DNA from: JBKHYJ01 sp046565505
GTDB taxonomy: Bacteria > Acidobacteriota > Blastocatellia > UBA7656
NCBI GenBank assembly: GCA_046565505.1
Contig: JBKHYJ010000110.1
Coordinates: forward strand, 1 to 48,479
Direction of reading: 5' to 3'
Length of the DNA stretch: 48,479 nucleotides
Below the pieces are notes generated by a model that saw only the letters and a program-made list of their open reading frames with translations, made no database searches and was not told where the DNA came from. Shown piece by piece: positions 8,676-17,431 of this stretch; positions within the stretch are counted from its first letter, which is position 1; the number at the start of each line of letters is the position of its first letter. Both the position numbers and the translations under genes were made by a program.

Positions 8676-9286
8676 AGCACCTTATCGCCCCCGACGAGAT
8701 GATAGAGGTCGCCGCGTCGTACGCGCTCGGCGCTCTGTCTCAGCAAGAGGCGCGAGCATTTGAGGACCATTTGGCCGAAGGGTGCCGCGCGTGCAAGGCC
8801 GAGCTAGAGTCATTCGAGGCGACCCTCGTAGCGCTGGCCTTCGCTGAAGAGGCCGGGGCGCCATCCGTGAGAGTCCGTGACGAGCTTTTGAGTAGATTCA
8901 GAGGCGAGACTTCAGCCGACGACGGGCCGCCCGCTGAGCCGTGGTCGGACGCGCACAACTTTATTTCTATTCGGGGGTCTGAGGGCCGTTGGCGGAAGGC
9001 GGCGGAAGGCGTGTCAGTGAAGCAGCTTTACGTAGACAGCGCGAGCGGCATTACGACCTCGCTGGTCAGGATGGAGGCGGGCACGTCATTACCCATGCAC
9101 CAGCACCAGGGCGTAGAGCAGTTCTATATCATTGAGGGCGATTGTCACGTCGGGGGGGACGTGCTGGGGCCGGGCGATTACCATCGCGCGGCTGCCGGGA
9201 GCATTCATGAGAAGACTTACACTGTTAACGGGACTATGTTTTTGCTCGTAGCGCCGAAGAACTACGAGGTTTTGAATGCGCGCTGA
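8672..9286 (+). CDS. ChrR-like cupin anti-sigma factor
   Basis: A 204-residue protein with two parts. The N-terminal 60 residues form a zinc anti-sigma-like domain with HLAEGCRACKAE (H-x3-C-x2-C) and the ALGALSQQEARAFEDHL helix. The C-terminal half is a cupin with MHQHQGVEQFYIIEGD and HRAAAGSIHE, whose His and Glu residues likely bind a second metal. The same design is seen in ChrR, which holds its sigma factor until singlet oxygen or peroxides alter it. No membrane segment is present, so it should act in the cytoplasm on the sigma factor encoded just upstream, with which it overlaps by 4 bases. Confidence 0.87.
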   Translation: MKHLIAPDEMIEVAASYALGALSQQEARAFEDHLAEGCRACKAELESFEATLVALAFAEEAGAPSVRVRDELLSRFRGETSADDGPPAEPWSDAHNFISIRGSEGRWRKAAEGVSVKQLYVDSASGITTSLVRMEAGTSLPMHQHQGVEQFYIIEGDCHVGGDVLGPGDYHRAAAGSIHEKTYTVNGTMFLLVAPKNYEVLNAR

Positions 9287-9316
9287 AATGGGCCAGGCTG
9301 CCGGAAGGAAACCGAC

Positions 9317-10213
9317 TTGAGGCATGATAGCACAACGGACGAGGGCCAACAGGCTGCGGCGCTGTACGCCCTGGGCGCGCTCAGTCAGAACGAAGCCAGC
9401 GCATTTGAAGCACACTTACGCGATGGCTGTCCCGCTTGCCGTGAAGAGTTTGAAGGGTTCAGCCGGGTGGTGGGGTCGCTCGGCTCAAGCGTGGAGGCCG
9501 TCGCACCTCCGGCATACTTGCGCGACTTGCTTAAGGCCCGGTTAGAGAAGGAGGCGCGGGCTCCGGTTCAATCCGAGACTTCTAATTCAGTCATCCCCCT
9601 ACCAAACCAAAGCCCCGCGAGTAATCCACAGGCGGGGCCTTCGCGCCATCGAACCTGGCTGCCCTGGGCCGTCGCCGCTTCGCTTTTGGTTGCCTTGCTC
9701 GCCAGCTTGCTCCTCTGGAGAAGCGACAGGCGGACTCTACAGGCTGCAATAAATGGCAGCAGAGCCGAGACTGCCGCAGCCATCAGGCAGGGCGAAGAAT
9801 TAAGAACGAGCGTGAATAAGGAAAGGGCCAGGGCGGAAGAACTGGCCCAGGTCAATTCAGTCCTTGCGGCCGGTCGATATGAAGTCCTCTCTCTCAAGCC
9901 GACGGAAAGTGCCCCGGCGACAATGGCCGCGGCCCCGGGGACCGTCTATTGGGATAAGCAGGATCAGAGATGGATAGTCACAACAGATTTACCACAGGCG
10001 CCGGAGGGAAAGGCTTACCAACTGTGGTTCGTCACGTCCGGCGCGCCGGTGAGCGCGGGGATTCTTGGCGCTGACGAAACGGGGCACGGATTCCTGGTAG
10101 TAAACGTGCCGCCGGACGTGCAGGCTGTATCCGCGGCGGCGATCACGCTTGAGCCCGCAAGCGGGTCGGCGCAGCCTACTTCGCCTATACTGGCGGTCGG
10201 CAAGGCCGGGTAG
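9317..10213 (+). CDS. RskA-like membrane anti-sigma factor
   Basis: A 298-residue protein. It starts with an anti-sigma zinc domain (ALYALGALSQNEASAFEAHL, HLRDGCPACREE), followed by a Pro/Ser-rich linker, one membrane segment (WLPWAVAASLLVALLASLLLW), a coiled-coil-like Glu/Arg stretch, and a C-terminal RskA-type domain (GTVYWDKQDQRW, GKAYQLWFV, SAAAITLEPASGS) that should lie outside the cytoplasmic membrane. A TTG start is chosen with GGAAGGA 7 bases upstream. It is the third gene of the sigma-factor operon, so one ECF factor is accompanied by both a soluble cupin-type and a membrane-type anti-sigma factor, which could let it integrate two signals. Confidence 0.86.
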   Translation: MRHDSTTDEGQQAAALYALGALSQNEASAFEAHLRDGCPACREEFEGFSRVVGSLGSSVEAVAPPAYLRDLLKARLEKEARAPVQSETSNSVIPLPNQSPASNPQAGPSRHRTWLPWAVAASLLVALLASLLLWRSDRRTLQAAINGSRAETAAAIRQGEELRTSVNKERARAEELAQVNSVLAAGRYEVLSLKPTESAPATMAAAPGTVYWDKQDQRWIVTTDLPQAPEGKAYQLWFVTSGAPVSAGILGADETGHGFLVVNVPPDVQAVSAAAITLEPASGSAQPTSPILAVGKAG

Positions 10214-10269
10214 GCCAGCCTCAATAATTCACCTCATCGAATGAATCATCACGCCGGCTGGAGCCGTAG

Positions 10270-12108
10270 TCACCAGTCAGCTTTGGACAGCGCCTCGGCA
10301 GGCGAAGGGTAATCTCTGAATTGTATATCGTGAAGCTGCTTATAAAGTCCCTGATTCGCGAGAAGTTCTTCATGCGTACCCACCTCTGTAATCACGCCCT
10401 GGTCGAGTACGACGATTCGATTCGCCCGGCGCACGGTCGAAAGTCTGTGCGCGATGACGAATGTGGTCCGGCCCCGCATAAGAGTTTCGAGCGCGTCTTG
10501 CACGAGTCGCTCGGACTCGGAATCAAGTGAGCTGGTTGCCTCGTCCAGGATCAATATTGCCGGGTTCTTCAGAAGGGCACGCGCGATGGCTATACGTTGG
10601 CGCTGCCCCCCCGAGAGCTTTACCCCTCGCTCGCCTACTATCGTACTGTAACCGTCGGGGAACTCCTGCACGAATTCATGCGCGTGAGCAGCCCGCGCCG
10701 CTGATTCTATCTCGGCCTCCGTGGCGCCCAGCTTGCCATAAGCAATGTTTTCGCGAATCGTTCCGCCGAAAAGCGTCGTCTCCTGCGGCACCATGCCTAT
10801 GGCGCCGCGAAGCTCGCCGAGTCTTAGATTCCGCACGTCATGTCCGTCAACCAGTATCACGCCAGACGAGACATCATAGAAGCGAGGGATCAAAGCCACG
10901 AGGGTTGATTTCCCTGCCCCGCTCGGGCCGACGAGGGCGATTACCTCTCCGGGCCTCGCATCAATGGTCACGCCTTTCAATATCTCAACGCCTCTCTCAT
11001 CGGGGTACGTGAAGTGCACGTCTTCCAGCCTGACGTGCCCGTCTACGCTTTCGAGCGGCTCCGGGTTTGGAGGGTCGGTTATCTCGGGCTCAGTGTCTAG
11101 CAATTCAAATATGCGCCGGGTCGCCCCTATAGCCTGTTGGAACTGCCCATATATCTCTGTCATCCCGCCCATAGAGCCGGCGACGACGAACGTATAAAGC
11201 ACAAAAGCGATAAGCTCGCCGGCCGTGAGCTTCCCGGAAAGGACCATATGACTGCCGAACCAGAGTACGACTGCTATCCCGCTGTACATGACCGTTATGA
11301 TGAATGCAATGAATCCGCCCCCGGCGACGGCGCGCTTCATGGCGATTTGCAAGGCATCGAGGATTCGCCCGCGGTAACGCTGGCGCTCATAATCCTCTCT
11401 GACGAACGACTGGACTATACGAATCGCCGATAGCGTCTCTTCGAGGACAGAGTTGGATTCGGCGAGGCGGTCCTGGACCTGTGTGCTCAGGCGGCGGACG
11501 TAGCGGCCATAGAGATGGGCAGACATTACGACGACGGGGATTATAGCGAGCATCAACAAGGTCAGGCTCAAATTTGTCACCGCTATGATCGTGATCCCGC
11601 CCGTTAAGATCAGCCCCGAGCGCAACAGCTCCGTGAAGCTGCCTGTCGTCACGGTCTGAATTACAGTCACATCAGAGGCGAGGCGCGAGGTCAATTCCCC
11701 CACCCGACGGCTCGCGAAGAATGAGATGGGCAAGCCCGTGATGTGGGTATACAACTCTGTGCGCACGTCCGCGACTATACGCTCGCCCGTGTAGGAGAGC
11801 AGGTAAGACCGCAGAAAACTGAATAGCGCCTGCGTGGCGAATAATCCGACGAGGACGAGCGCCAGCCTGTTCAGCTCTTGTGAATTGCGGTCAACGAAGG
11901 CCGCGTCTATCAGCAGCCGTACCACCTGAGGGAAGGCAAGCCCAAGCCCGCTCGCGATGATAAGGCTTATGAGTGCAACGGTCAGCCTGGCCCTGTAGGG
12001 CTTTGCGTAGGCCAGCAGTCGTAGCAGGTCGCGGGGCGAGCCCTTGTGCTTTTCTCCGCCCTCCTTTACTTTGCTCGAATGCATGTCTTGTTTGTTGCTT
12101 TTCCTCAT
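10270..12108 (-). CDS. ABC exporter, fused permease and ATPase (MsbA-like)
   Basis: A 612-residue half-transporter. About six membrane helices fill residues 40-330, with the ABC-exporter loop motif GELTSRLASDVTVIQ. The ATPase domain follows from about 360, with Walker A GPSGAGKSTL, signature LSGGQRQRIAIARALL, Walker B ILILDEATSSLD and the H-loop IAHRLSTV. It should work as a homodimer or heterodimer exporting lipids, peptides or drugs across the inner membrane. The substrate cannot be assigned from sequence. It is convergent with the sigma-factor operon, leaving only 56 bases between them, and is monocistronic by position. Confidence 0.92.
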   Translation of the reverse strand: MRKSNKQDMHSSKVKEGGEKHKGSPRDLLRLLAYAKPYRARLTVALISLIIASGLGLAFPQVVRLLIDAAFVDRNSQELNRLALVLVGLFATQALFSFLRSYLLSYTGERIVADVRTELYTHITGLPISFFASRRVGELTSRLASDVTVIQTVTTGSFTELLRSGLILTGGITIIAVTNLSLTLLMLAIIPVVVMSAHLYGRYVRRLSTQVQDRLAESNSVLEETLSAIRIVQSFVREDYERQRYRGRILDALQIAMKRAVAGGGFIAFIITVMYSGIAVVLWFGSHMVLSGKLTAGELIAFVLYTFVVAGSMGGMTEIYGQFQQAIGATRRIFELLDTEPEITDPPNPEPLESVDGHVRLEDVHFTYPDERGVEILKGVTIDARPGEVIALVGPSGAGKSTLVALIPRFYDVSSGVILVDGHDVRNLRLGELRGAIGMVPQETTLFGGTIRENIAYGKLGATEAEIESAARAAHAHEFVQEFPDGYSTIVGERGVKLSGGQRQRIAIARALLKNPAILILDEATSSLDSESERLVQDALETLMRGRTTFVIAHRLSTVRRANRIVVLDQGVITEVGTHEELLANQGLYKQLHDIQFRDYPSPAEALSKADW

Positions 12109-12510
12109 CAGCAGCTAATAGGTTTAACCAGCGCGCGCGCGCGGGTCAAGCAATTCCGAGGGCCTTCAGTCATTCCGCGTCTGCCTTTCCAGGCGCCCGA
12201 TCTCATAATCCCCTGGCCGTGAACGTCAACGCGCAGTCCGCCGACTTGAGCAGCGGCTCGGAGCGGGATGAAAGCCCTTTACACTGGATCGGCTTTGGTT
12301 TAAAGTACGCTACATCACATTAGAATCCAGAGGCGCTGTGCAACCAGTTCACCTTCGGCTGATTCTGCTGGCGGCGGCACTCCCCGCGGCGGCTTTACTG
12401 CCCGGGCTCCATTTCGGGCAGGCGGTGTTTGATTAGGGTTGGGCCGGTGCCAGTGTTGATTATTGCAAGAGCCCATATGCATACTGCACCCCTGGTTTTG
12501 GAGGATGAAG
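12109..12510. other. Gene-free stretch with an alternating CG tract
   Basis: This gap separates the divergent ABC exporter and small Cys-rich protein genes and should hold both promoters. It contains a run of alternating C and G at about 12131-12145, which could adopt Z-DNA. I see no convincing promoter pair and no supportable open frame. Confidence 0.4.
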
Positions 12511-12753
12511 ATGACCAAGAACAATTACCTGCGATTGCTGCTGTTACTTCTCGTCGTAATGCTTTCTCTGCTTCCCTCAATCGGCGCGGGCGGAAGCGTT
12601 AAAGCGTTCGATGTCTGCCAGGATTGCTTCAATAATTGCGACACCGCGTATAGACAATGCGTTGCCGCGCATGGGACACAATGTAGCAGCTTCAAACAGG
12701 ATTGTTATAGTAGCTGTCTGTCCACGCCGCCTAATGGTTGCGAGTTGCCCTAG
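12511..12753 (+). CDS. Small secreted eight-cysteine protein
   Basis: An 80-residue product. Residues 1-30 form a signal peptide with a strong hydrophobic core (LRLLLLLLVVMLSLLPSIGAG). The mature part has eight cysteines in about 48 residues, including two CX3C pairs (CFNNC and CYSSC) separated by 21 residues with two more Cys between. Twin CX3C spacing often supports a disulfide-linked helical hairpin. The function is unknown. The ATG at 12511 is chosen because GGAGG lies 6 bases upstream; ATG 12505 would be too close. It stands alone, divergent from the ABC exporter. A disulfide-bonded periplasmic or secreted role is inferred from the signal peptide. Confidence 0.72.
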   Translation: MTKNNYLRLLLLLLVVMLSLLPSIGAGGSVKAFDVCQDCFNNCDTAYRQCVAAHGTQCSSFKQDCYSSCLSTPPNGCELP

Positions 12754-13068
12754 CCTAGAGGGCGGCCCTGGCCTGGTAATTCTCTTTCATCCGCTATTTG
12801 GGTTTTGACATTCGACCCACGGCTCTGAAGTGAGCATTGGCGTCGAGCGTCATGATAATGCCCGGTGGTGGGTGCCGGGACCGTAATTCAAGGCTGAGCG
12901 GCTAAAGGCCTGGGGCATTTCTCTATGGGAAGGCCAGGATATGGCCCCTTTATTCTACTTGGCGGATTATGATTTTTAGGCTTGGGGTTGCCTATTATAG
13001 CTGGGGTTTGGGTTGAGTTAGGTTCAGGTCATAATCCGAGCCTCTGACGATCAAGATCAGCGAAGGTC
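12754..13068. other. Gene-free stretch, 315 bases
   Basis: The gap lies between the convergent small Cys-rich gene and mug. A 9-base inverted pair, GGATTATGA near 12963 and TCATAATCC near 13029, encloses a G/T-rich stretch. Nothing else is recognised. Confidence 0.3.
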
Positions 13069-13629
13069 CTAATCACTACCTATCTCTAACCTCATTCCTC
13101 CGTAGATTCTTGCCAGGTCTGCTAGCCTATAATGTGCGTTAAGCCCGCTAGGATTTGGTAACACCCAGACCCCTGCCCCTCTCAGTCTACACTCTTGCTT
13201 CCCGACTCTAGCCTCCTTACTACTGAACGCCATACGGTACGCGCTCACTCCCAAAAACGCCACCACGCTCGGCCTGTAGCGCGTCACCTTTCTTTCTAGC
13301 GCCTTTCCCCCGGCGATTAGCTCGCTCGCCGACACCTCGGCGGCGGTTGCCGTCGCCCGATCAACCACGTTCGTGATTCCGTAACCAAGCTCAAGCAGCT
13401 TATAATCCTCAAACGGAGAGAACAGCCTATCCGTAAACCCGGCCGCATATAAAGCAGGCCAAAATCTATTGCCTGGCCTCGCAAAGTGGTGGCCGACGGC
13501 CGCCGAGTACAGGCTCGGATTGATTCCACAAAAAAGGACCTTCAACCCCGGGGCGATCACATCAGGCATTTTCATGCCGTGCGCCTCAAGGACCTGAGCC
13601 TTAGTCGGTTTCCATACTCTAACTGACAC
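13069..13629 (-). CDS. mug: G/U mismatch-specific DNA glycosylase
   Basis: A 186-residue member of the uracil-DNA glycosylase superfamily, Mug/TDG branch. The catalytic-loop motif reads FCGINPS (canonical GINPG region), followed by HHFARPGNRFWPAL, a middle GITNVVDRATA, and the intercalation loop VLPNPSGLNAHY. It removes uracil or damaged thymine and etheno-cytosine opposite G, starting base-excision repair in the cytoplasm. Length and motif spacing fit the family. The gene is transcribed alone on the minus strand, 206 bases downstream of the protease gene. The first ATG is used; a purine-poor leader leaves the ribosome-binding site unclear. Confidence 0.9.
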   Translation of the reverse strand: MSVRVWKPTKAQVLEAHGMKMPDVIAPGLKVLFCGINPSLYSAAVGHHFARPGNRFWPALYAAGFTDRLFSPFEDYKLLELGYGITNVVDRATATAAEVSASELIAGGKALERKVTRYRPSVVAFLGVSAYRMAFSSKEARVGKQECRLRGAGVWVLPNPSGLNAHYRLADLARIYGGMRLEIGSD

Positions 13630-13835
13630 GCGGAAATGATACTTGCTGAAAAATTATTTCACTAACCCCTGGCAGAGATTTCAGGCATGCGCAAAGCCCT
13701 TTAATGACAGAGTGGCCGGGCGGCGGACTTGACGGCCACTAGCCTTCCTGGATTTACACACTACCCTTGGAAATAGGGCGTTGTCAGGTATGCCGCCCCG
13801 CCATTGCGCTCTTATGAATCAGCCTCTTGTTCTTA

Positions 13836-14678
13836 TCAAGGCAGATTTAAATAATTCGACAAAAACGCTCTGGAGGAAGCCGTGTCGGTACGGTACGTAA
13901 CGTTGGTCGACCGACAAACACTATCTCCCGTTATTGTTATTGCTGCCAGAATCTGTTCCCCGTTAACGTTGAAAAAATTTGGACCGCCCGAGTCGCCGAA
14001 ACATGTTCCGCCATTGCCTGTCGCAGGATTCTGTGTCAGCCTCAGATACCCACCATTGAGGGCGTTAAAGCCCGAAAATGCAAACATGCGCGGTATCGGA
14101 TTCACGTCCTGAAAGAACGGCACTCCTCCCCCCACGACACGATTTTGCAATCCGTACCCGACCGGAATAAACACAGCATCTTGAAGCCCGTTCTGGGCGG
14201 CAAGTTGATCCAGCAGTCCCAGCCTGGGCAATTTTGCCGGAGTTATACCGCGAGTGTCCCTGTCTGAAACTATAAGGACCGCAATGTCGCCCGAGTCGCT
14301 CTGGCTAGGGTTATAGTTAGGGTTCGTGACAACTTGTAGCACTGGTATCAACTGTGTCCTCCGGCTCGTGAGGTCCCCGAAAGGAATCGACTTATCGAGG
14401 CTCACATACGCGGTGTATCCGCGAGGTGCAAGGTCGTTAACATAGAATACAGTGCAATGACTGGCTGTCAGAAAGACACCTGGGGCAATAAGAGTACCCG
14501 AACAGATAGGGAAAACCTGACCATTCGGGGACCGGACAATGAATGCTCCTACGTTACTAAAGACATTGTCTTCATCAATGGAGCCGTACGTTATAGCACC
14601 TACTTTAGAGACGGTGGCTATCATTGAGAGAGCGATCACCATGAAAGCTAAAGCTAAAACAGTTTGGCTACGGCGCAT
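13836..14678 (-). CDS. Secreted trypsin-like serine protease
   Basis: A 280-residue S1-family protease. An N-terminal signal peptide (VLALAFMVIALSMIATVSKVGA) precedes the catalytic domain. The triad is visible: His in LTASHC, Asp in DSGDIAVLIV, Ser in CFGDSGGP. Paired cysteines at ICSGTL/TASHC and the CFG/SVC region could form the usual S1 disulfides. It should act outside the cytoplasm on proteins; specificity cannot be read reliably. No PDZ or other accessory domain is present. The start is supported by AAGGAG about 8 bases upstream and by a promoter about 50 bases upstream. Confidence 0.9.
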   Translation of the reverse strand: MRRSQTVLALAFMVIALSMIATVSKVGAITYGSIDEDNVFSNVGAFIVRSPNGQVFPICSGTLIAPGVFLTASHCTVFYVNDLAPRGYTAYVSLDKSIPFGDLTSRRTQLIPVLQVVTNPNYNPSQSDSGDIAVLIVSDRDTRGITPAKLPRLGLLDQLAAQNGLQDAVFIPVGYGLQNRVVGGGVPFFQDVNPIPRMFAFSGFNALNGGYLRLTQNPATGNGGTCFGDSGGPNFFNVNGEQILAAITITGDSVCRSTNVTYRTDTASSRAFLSNYLNLP

Positions 14679-14725
14679 ATCGAGATTCTCCTTACTTTGG
14701 TATTTTTAACCGCGTGGGCGTTGAG

Positions 14726-14753
14726 ATTATACACGGAGCCAAGCTCTTTGCAA
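14726..14753 (-). promoter_or_regulatory. Sigma-70-type promoter of the protease gene
   Basis: Read on minus: -35 TTGCAA (14748-14753), 16-base spacer, -10 TATAAT (14726-14731). The start of transcription would be near 14719, about 40 bases before the ATG at 14678. The remainder of the 14679-15148 gap up to the integrated element shows nothing I can support as a gene. Confidence 0.6.
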
Positions 14754-15148
14754 TCGGCAAAACTATAAGAAAGGAAGGCCTGGACCCGGCGTCCACCCGC
14801 GCCCTGACCAGCGGGTCGCCGGAGGCGCTCCATCACCCATGACAAGCTCGCTTCTGGGTCTTCAGTTGCTTTCGCTCATAGACGGGACGAAAAGCAACCA
14901 GAAGCCGTTTAAGGCATCGGCTAGTTGGCTTCAAACCATTTCGGCTTTACAACGTTCGTCGCGCCCGAAAGCCGGCGCTGCCTTGCCAGGCATTGATCTG
15001 GTAACAATGGGTGGAATGCAACGCCACTTAAGGCCCCTATAGAGCAAAGCCATTTAAGATTCTATCGAGCGAAAACGAGCGGCTGCCGCAGTATCTAAAG
15101 CAGTGATTAATTAGGAGGGGGACAGGCGGTTATAATTATTGAAAGGAG

Positions 15149-15195
<47 letters not shown>

Positions 15196-15221
15196 AGTAA
15201 AACGCATTTGTGTCCATTGAT

Positions 15222-15321
15222 ACGGGTTAGCATGTGCAAGTATAATCAGCAATTTAGCTGAATAGCATACTAACCCGTACTAACCCATCTATGCACGTCC
15301 CTACTACACTTTCTACTACAG
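15222..15321. repeat. Candidate integrase arm-type sites inside the left end
   Basis: ACGGGTTAGCATG (15222-15234) and CATACTAACCCGT (15266-15278) form an inverted pair with one mismatch. TACTAACCC occurs twice at 10-base spacing (15268 and 15278). A 28-base segment at 15294-15321, containing two CTACTACA units, matches 25530-25557 near the right end at 26 of 28 positions. Such repeats flanking the core are expected for integrase or excisionase binding. The rest of 15196-15552 shows no gene. Confidence 0.5.
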
Positions 15322-15375
15322 TCTATTACACGGTATTGATGCGTTCTAACCATCTTTTGGATCACGTCCTAACTC

Positions 15376-15389
15376 TTACCTTCCGGTAA
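15376..15389. repeat. Palindrome copy 1 (TTACC-TTCC-GGTAA)
   Basis: This is the most divergent of six element-specific palindromes. The arms TTACC/GGTAA are intact but the loop is TTCC rather than GTCC. It lies upstream of the TOPRIM-like gene rather than directly after a recognised stop codon. Confidence 0.55.
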
Positions 15390-15552
15390 AGGAATAGCCG
15401 CTCTGAGGCTGCCAATACAGACCTTTACTATCTGCTATCTACAAGTGTAAGGTGAAAACTACAAATAAAGACAAGGCCATATACTTGAAGGGCTGATTCG
15501 GAAACAATATCAAAGAATTCGATCAATATTTATTGCTTCAGGTATAACAATC

Positions 15553-17313
15553 GTGAGACCTACCACAGACTTATTCGAGCTTGATCTTGTTTTTAGTCAG
15601 CAGACCCCTCTCACCCGTGATAAGTTTTTGGAACAGTGCAAGCGGAGAGGGCTGAATCTTCATTCGTGGGATCAACTAGAAGCTTTACATCGTGCGAAAT
15701 TGCTTGTTCCCATGTACCGATTCGTGAAGAATGTCCGCCCTATAATTGCCGAAGGGCGGCGAGAGGGAATGGCCCTCATTACTATATTGGTAAATAATAT
15801 TTGGGATGGAATAATTCTTAGCAATTATCTGCACGGATACGAAAATGTAGGGCATCCACAAGACCCTCGCAATGAACGTTTTCGCGCCTGGAACAATTAT
15901 GCTCGAAAATACGATGGCGAAGTAGTATGGACAAGTAGTTTTTTATATTCACCTTATCAACTCTTATTGATGCCTTATCTGAAACCATACATTAGGAAAA
16001 TGCGCTGGCGAAAAACTCCTAGACCATTTTCCAGCTTTGATTATAGCTACAGTGTAAGACTCTCGGATTCTGATCGAACGAATGCTGCCAAGCGTGTTTT
16101 AGAGAATGATGAACTCGTATTGTTGTTATCTGCCCTCGAAACTAAATACCGACCACATATAATAGGCACAATTACTAATACGCGAGGATCGAGCCTGGAT
16201 AAATGGTTTGAATACGATGAGAATTTCAAACCTGTTGAAATGCTCAGATGGCTAAATATGGAGCCAGAAGAAATACAAAAGACTGCACAACGGTTATTAC
16301 ATGTTGCTGATAGTAACGACCCTCTCAGAGAATGGACTAAACTTATAAGATTATTTCATCCTAAGAAATGGGAACAACTTCAGGGTGATGCCCTAATAGC
16401 AATGGATTATAGAATCGCTGCTGAGATGTTGCTAAGATTTTATGAAGATTTGGTACAAGAAGGAATCGCTCCACCGCTTAAAAAAACCTCGAAGCATTTC
16501 AGGGAACCTTTGGATGGGCGATTAGGAAGCAATCGCTATGAACTCGATAAGACTTTGATGGATTTTGGAGTCTCTCCACAACCTTCGCTGCTTTTAGTGC
16601 TTGAAGGAGAGACTGAGATGCTTTTGGTTCCGCGTGTTATGAACCTTCTCGGCATTCCTGTTAGGAATGACTTGATTAAGCTTTTCAATTCTAAGGGTAT
16701 TGATCGAAAGCTAGGCTTGCTTGCAGAATATGTGATAACACCAGAACTTGGAGACTCGATAGACAAAGGTTACATACTAACTCGCCCGCCGACACAATTC
16801 CTTCGCATAGTTGATCCTGAAAGCGGGTTTGCTAATAGAAGCCTACGCGAAAAGAATCGCAAGATTCTGGTGAACTCTATTTGGCAAGCACTTCCTGATA
16901 ATTGTCGCGATCAGATTCCGAAAAGTGAAATTAATGATCTTGTTGAAATTAAAACTTGGAATAGAAAACAGCAGGCTTTTGAATTCGCCCATTTCACAGA
17001 TCGGCAGATCGCAAAAGCAATTCTAAAAGTTTATCAGGGTAGTAATGCTCCACCATTAGCTGAAGTACAAAGGCTAGTTAGCATCAAAAGAAAACACGCG
17101 CAAAATATCAAAGATATTTGGAAACGCTGGAAAGGGCGAAAACCAACAAAAGGGCGTGTTGCCGAAGCATTGTGGCCAATATTGGAGCGACGAATTGAAA
17201 CAGCTTTGTCTCATAAGACTCAGCGTAAGATACCCGTAGTTAGAATCGTGTTACATGCCATTGACTGCGCGCAATCATTGCAACGTAGGAGTGTAATGAT
17301 TATGAAGAAATGA
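15553..17313 (+). CDS. TOPRIM-like domain protein of unknown function
   Basis: A 586-residue protein with no family I can name confidently. The region from about 345 looks like a TOPRIM fold: a strand running into the acidic motif LLLVLEGETE (E351), a helix MLLVPRVMNLLG, and further on FLRIVDPESG (D421, E423), a plausible second acidic motif. OLD-family nucleases and some abortive-infection proteins have such a domain, but the usual ABC-type ATPase partner domain is not visible here. The N-terminal 340 residues are helical and unassigned. The C-terminus is basic (KRKHAQNIKDIWKRWKGRK). A GTG start is used because no ATG occurs for about 50 codons. It lies near the left end of the element, a usual place for cargo, so a phage-defence role is a reasonable guess only. 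Confidence 0.6.
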   Translation: MRPTTDLFELDLVFSQQTPLTRDKFLEQCKRRGLNLHSWDQLEALHRAKLLVPMYRFVKNVRPIIAEGRREGMALITILVNNIWDGIILSNYLHGYENVGHPQDPRNERFRAWNNYARKYDGEVVWTSSFLYSPYQLLLMPYLKPYIRKMRWRKTPRPFSSFDYSYSVRLSDSDRTNAAKRVLENDELVLLLSALETKYRPHIIGTITNTRGSSLDKWFEYDENFKPVEMLRWLNMEPEEIQKTAQRLLHVADSNDPLREWTKLIRLFHPKKWEQLQGDALIAMDYRIAAEMLLRFYEDLVQEGIAPPLKKTSKHFREPLDGRLGSNRYELDKTLMDFGVSPQPSLLLVLEGETEMLLVPRVMNLLGIPVRNDLIKLFNSKGIDRKLGLLAEYVITPELGDSIDKGYILTRPPTQFLRIVDPESGFANRSLREKNRKILVNSIWQALPDNCRDQIPKSEINDLVEIKTWNRKQQAFEFAHFTDRQIAKAILKVYQGSNAPPLAEVQRLVSIKRKHAQNIKDIWKRWKGRKPTKGRVAEALWPILERRIETALSHKTQRKIPVVRIVLHAIDCAQSLQRRSVMIMKK

Positions 17314-17329
17314 CAATACATAATTCTCT

Positions 17330-17343
17330 TTACCGTCCGGTAA
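17330..17343. repeat. Palindrome copy 2 (TTACC-GTCC-GGTAA)
   Basis: This copy lies 16 bases after the stop of the TOPRIM-like gene. The arms extend to TTTACC/GGTAAA. There is no T-run on the downstream side, so it does not look like an ordinary intrinsic terminator. Confidence 0.65.
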
Positions 17344-17431
17344 AAGAAACAGCATCATTCAGACATGCCAAAAAGAGATTTTGCTAATCAGAAAAAATCT
17401 ATTTTAGATTTTGTGGTATGATTCCAGTATT

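Noticed and set aside
14839..15042. 67-codon open frame left of attL
   Set aside because: No ribosome-binding site and no recognisable features.
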